Origin: Bin87 sp963663945
GTDB lineage: Bacteria; Chloroflexota; Dehalococcoidia; Lucifugimonadales; UBA3495
DNA: 64,000 bases
Direction: 5' to 3'
NCBI GenBank assembly: GCA_963663945.1
Contig: OY760687.1
Span: 2,604,001-2,668,000, forward strand
The stretch's first letter is position 1. The number at the start of each line of letters is the position of its first letter. The position numbers were made by a program, and so were the translations under genes. Below the pieces are notes generated by a model. That model saw only the letters and a list, made by a program, of their open reading frames with translations. It was not told the origin of the DNA and did not search any database. Shown piece by piece: positions 62,301 to 64,000 of this stretch.

Positions 62301-64000
62301 GTGACGCTGGTGATGGCGGGCACGTCGGGGTCTCCGTCGGCCCGGTGGTTGGGGAAACTGCCGCTTGCGCCGGGCAGCCCATGGCTGAGGCCGGCGTCCT
62401 TGCCGGTGGTCGTGTGCTTGATCGTGCCGCCGTTTAGCGCCAGGGCGTTGGCGGGAACGGACAGACCGTCCTCGTCCATGTCGTCGGCCGCTACGGTATA
62501 GGAGAAGGTCAGGATCCGTTTCGTGGCGTCGATGCCGGTGTAAGCGGCCTGCCGGCTGGCGTTGCCGAGGTTGATCACCAGGTACGGGGTTCCGTCAGTG
62601 GTGTCGACGTCGACGTTTGCATCGAAGGTCACGGTGAACGTGATCGTTTCGTCGAGTTGGTAGGTGTCGCCGCTGGCGGGAGTGGACGTGATCTGCACGC
62701 CGCCGGCGACGATCAGGGGTATTTTGTTGACCACGTGGCCAGTTTGGGTATCCAGAGCCGTATGGTCCGGGGATGCGTCCATGGTGTCGCCGGCGTTTCT
62801 GATCGTTCCGGAGTTCAGGGCGAGCGAATTGGCCGCGATGGAGATGCCGTCCTGGTCGCTGTCGTCGGAGACCACGGTGTATGAGAAGGTGATCTTCCGG
62901 CCGAGGGCGCCGGTTTCCGTGTAGCCGGCATCCCGGGCGTTGTCGCCGACGGTGAGTGCGAGGCTGGGTGTGCCGTCGGTGGTATCCACTGTGACGGGCA
63001 CGTTGTAGGTCGCGGCCACAGTGATCACGTCGCCCGCGGCGTAGGTGCCATCTGCGCCGGGATCGCTGGTGATGTCGAGGGCGGTGATTTCCGGGCTGGA
63101 CACCACGATCTTGACGCGGTAGGTGTAGGTCGCGGCGCTTGCCGTCGTGACCGTGACCACAACTTCCTCGGGCTCCTGGGTGAGGTCCACCTGGTGGCCG
63201 GTCGCTTCGGTGTCGGAATCGGCCGGCTGGATGGTCACGGTGTGGTCGGACGGCGCGGTGGCGGTGACGGTGGTGCTGGTGGCGTCCGCCGGGAACGTGG
63301 CCGTGTAGCGGAGGACCGTTGGGCCGAAGTCTGGCGCCAGAGTCCCGCCGCTGAGCGAAAGGTCGGACAGATTGGTGAAATCGGCCAGCAGCTTGCCGTC
63401 CAACTTGTGGTTGCCGAACGTTATCTCGGAGACAGGGTCGGGATGGGTGAGCAGGGCGTCTAGGCCAGTGGCTGCGTCCCGGATGGTCCCACCGTTGAGT
63501 TGCAGAGCGTTGCCGCGGATGCGGATGCCGTTGTTGTCCCTGCTGCCTTGAGGGACTCGCCACTCGAACTGCAGGGTCGAAGATCCGGAGCCGCGCTGGT
63601 ATTCGGCCTTGCGGGTGGCCGCGAGTCTTCCGGCGTTGCCCACTTTGAATGTCATGGTGGGTGTGCCGTCTGCGGTGTTCACCACGACCGGGGACGTGAA
63701 GGCGACGCTGATGACTATGATCTCGTTGCGCCCGTAGGTGTCGGCGGCGGCTAGCGGCATGGAGGTTATGGTCACGCCGCCGTCGGCGATGGCGGGGGCG
63801 ACCGTAACCGCGTTGACCTTGTGCCCAGGGAACAGGCCGTTGGTACCCGGTAGCGGGTGGTCGAGGTCGGCGTCCTTGCTGGTGGTCGTGTGCGTGATTG
63901 TGCCGCTGTTCAGGTCGATGGCGTTGACGGGCACGGACAGGCCGTCCTCGTCCAGGTCGCCGGAGGCTACCGTGTAGGAGAAGGTCAGGATCCGTTGCGT
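56318..64000 (-). CDS. giant secreted repeat protein (adhesin-like), N-terminus outside the window
   Basis: The frame is open from the right edge to a stop at 56318-56320: at least 2,560 residues. It consists of about 18 tandem units of ~95-130 residues, each with xxGDTYxxxETIxxxVTFDxxV, a VDTTxGTPxLxLxxG strand, ILTFSYTV and an acidic D-x-D-x-D-G loop (DSDQDGISI, DLDEDGLSV) that may bind calcium. Two unit types alternate: one ends KHTTTGKDADLSHPLPGTNG, the other SGTIRNKADT(I/V)DASL. Two insertions break the series: a cadherin-like beta-sandwich domain at ~63100-63390 and a unique, Cys-containing domain at ~61000-61560 (AYMFVIRCTSGCVNNAHARF). The C-terminus ends within a repeat (HRHRVNTP) without an anchor, so release or binding by another route is likely. 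Similar SWM-type repeats occur in very large bacterial surface proteins. Confidence 0.85.
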   Translation of the reverse strand, partial: TQRILTFSYTVASGDLDEDGLSVPVNAIDLNSGTITHTTTSKDADLDHPLPGTNGLFPGHKVNAVTVAPAIADGGVTITSMPLAAADTYGRNEIIVISVAFTSPVVVNTADGTPTMTFKVGNAGRLAATRKAEYQRGSGSSTLQFEWRVPQGSRDNNGIRIRGNALQLNGGTIRDAATGLDALLTHPDPVSEITFGNHKLDGKLLADFTNLSDLSLSGGTLAPDFGPTVLRYTATFPADATSTTVTATAPSDHTVTIQPADSDTEATGHQVDLTQEPEEVVVTVTTASAATYTYRVKIVVSSPEITALDITSDPGADGTYAAGDVITVAATYNVPVTVDTTDGTPSLALTVGDNARDAGYTETGALGRKITFSYTVVSDDSDQDGISIAANSLALNSGTIRNAGDTMDASPDHTALDTQTGHVVNKIPLIVAGGVQITSTPASGDTYQLDETITFTVTFDANVDVDTTDGTPYLVINLGNASRQAAYTGIDATKRILTFSYTVAADDMDEDGLSVPANALALNGGTIKHTTTGKDAGLSHGLPGASGSFPNHRADGDPDVPAITSVTLSSDAGTDNTYATGDAITVAVTYSEAVAVDTTSGTPSLTLTVGSNARSAGYTTIDSAATTLTFSYTVVSDDSDQDGISIAADSLALNSGTIRNKADTIDASLSHAALPAQAVNLVNKIPLIIANGIDITSAPSNGDTYRPDETISFGVTFDSDVAIDTTDGTPTLALTVGTTAKSAAYAAVDVTNRILTFSYTVADDDLDDDGLSVPANAIALNNGTIKHTTTGKDADLSHPLPGTNGVFTGHSVNASSATNGTDAPAATVLVANFNSPRESSLKIDSSNSGIGQVFRTGSGRGYRLESVTAITRNGRSADTITLEASVHHLTNNQRGAKLTTLTHTSPVADLTMPVFTDPNNIELEPSTAYMFVIRCTSGCVNNAHARFSMARDDQEDPGTVAGWTIENWHTRASSNWVNIGFGQPQELHISVQGTANHPYIINNGLQIVSTPATDGPYGNGETIRASLTFNHSVTVDATDGNPRIAFTMGDTVNPDQTAYLDYTDGSGTATLYFEYTVQPGDHDTDGIEIDSSALELNGGAITDAESELTAILRLPAQTTLASTTIDGGTIPDPGQPAVTAVALTSNPGTDQTYATGDTITATVTYDEAVAVDTTDGTPGLTLTIGDNARNAGYTSIDSSETVLTFSYTVVADDSDQDGISIAADSLALNSGTIRNKADTADASLGHTILLAQADHLVNKIPLIVTGGVQITSNPASGDTYLVGETITFTATFDAPVTVTTAGGFPLLAFTLGSASKTATYNSTSANGETLGFSYTVVAGDLDTDGVSVAANALSLNSGTIKHTTTGRDADLSHPLPGTSGLFAGHKVDAIPDAPTITSVTLTSNAGTDNTYATFDAITAAVTYSEAIVVDTTDGTPSLALTIGDTARSAGYTSIDSSETVLTFSYTVISDDSDQDGIAIAANSLALNAGTIRNKADTVDASLTHAALATQTGHLVNKIPLIITDGVDITSSPASGNPYAPGEAITFGVTFDSDVIVDTTNGTPTLALTVGSTAKQATYTTIDATNRILTFSYAVVSGDLDEDGVSVAANALALNNGAIKHFTTGRDADLSHPLPGTNGVFPQHQVGRRDITALSISSDPGIHATYATGDTITVAMTFAEQVTVDTTGGTPYLPLTIGSMTRNAAYTSTDSSGLVLTFSYTIVAEDRDNNGPSIAANSLTLDGGTIRYAGTANDVSLAHRALPNQTGHRINRAPAIVNNGVDVTSSPLGDETYGLNETITISVTFNSVVVVDTTNGTPRVDVLFAAYHNDDDDRARFRYARGSGTKTLEFDYTVQSGDRDSNGIFISLNQLFLDGGTITHITTGRNANLRHGPAGDSGTLAEHKVDGSVINIPRPRISSIEFGTDPSRLQTYITGSTINVIVTFDEEVNIDETNGTPTIALTIGAAVRNAAYVGSISGTIDMHFYYTVVAEDSDQDGVSIAANAISLNGATIRNSDDTVDASLAHAALPDNPAHVVNKIPLIVTGGLQIASTPSSDDTYGQNEIITFIVAFDSDVTVDVIDGSPYLEFTIGDNLRTAAYDASSSSDRSLVFSYTVVQADSDDDGVSMAANAVNLDGASITHSQIGTDADLTHPAPGIFAGHKVDGSTIAAIRPVITGLAISSDPGADRTYAAGDVITATVTFDQPVTVTFETASGELWLPLTIGESQREAHYSSTDASGHVLTFAYTVVEQDSDPDGVSIPRNSISGQSVSVDLSGHTLHANLFHLELDDQPDHRVNAAPRIINRGVRIESSPRSGDTYRIGETISFSVTFDASVVVDTTKGTPHMRLRVDDSPGADNAPYLRYSSGSGSRTLYFSWTIPQRTRDHSGIYMGANQLHAGRGSIRHASTGRDAILEHQRPGRLDGEFPDHKILPRHYRYITNLALASDAGDDRTYRTGDVITATVRFNDDIDLNTAGGSPFFRLIIGETLRLAQYSAQDSTSDTLHFHYTVVAEDRDDDGVYMRSNGLQLNGSVITAAGETDEAFVKHPWVEDQHRHRVNTP

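Overview
The window is GC-rich (by eye around 60%), densely coded on both strands, and reads like a chromosomal segment of a Chloroflexota-type bacterium, probably near the Dehalococcoidia/SAR202 side. The grounds are the tmRNA tag GEREFALAA, which from memory resembles the Dehalococcoides tag, lipoprotein-type surface proteins, a bacterial serpin, large fibronectin/adhesin proteins, a kinase fused to an OmpR output domain, and a heavy load of insertion sequences. This assignment is inference; no rRNA or ribosomal protein gene is present to settle it.

Layout. 1-3.9 kb: end of a methyltransferase-like gene, then ssrA (tmRNA) whose 3' end is the attachment site of a ~3.1 kb element with a large serine recombinase, a small upstream ORF and a small HTH gene. 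3.9-6.1 kb: mobile-element debris (Tn3 end, DDE transposase fragment, TnpB fragment). 6.1-10.4 kb: a frameshifted secreted fibronectin-III/Calx-beta protein. 10.6-16.1 kb: IS5-family element and small membrane or secreted proteins, including a DUF2071 protein. 16.3-17.0 kb: a Tn3-derived miniature element. 17.3-19.7 and 28.5-31.0 kb: two nearly identical IS21 copies in opposite orientation, each with a 5-bp target duplication. Between them lie the RNA-repair pair hen1-pnkp, an aldo/keto reductase, an HTH-TM-TPR protein and a YfbK-like von Willebrand lipoprotein whose 3' end is split by the second IS21.

31-39.5 kb: MFS transporter, serpin lipoprotein, a duplicated-domain lipoprotein, a decayed PIN toxin/antitoxin pair, a STAS protein, an EEP-family nuclease/phosphatase, a truncated Nudix gene and a two-repeat CRISPR-like unit. 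39.8-50 kb: a signalling block with a NarL-type kinase/regulator pair, a GAF-PAS-kinase-receiver-winged-helix fusion, and an OmpR-type pair next to a three-domain lipoprotein. The first two kinase genes share a conserved ~200-bp leader; an IS630-type element sits at the edge of one leader. 50-56 kb: truncated 5'-nucleotidase, zinc-ribbon protein, a dead paralogue of the fusion kinase, then a second copy of the 1.25 kb right end of the tmRNA element joined to a decayed second recombinase. 56.3 kb to the right edge: a giant repetitive secreted protein on the minus strand that continues out of the window.

Functionally the intact part combines envelope and surface proteins, several sensor kinases and RNA repair/rescue. 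The rest is a record of repeated insertion, including recombinase elements stacked on one attachment core. Several genes (PIN toxin, antitoxin, 5'-nucleotidase, vWA lipoprotein, second kinase, second recombinase) are broken.
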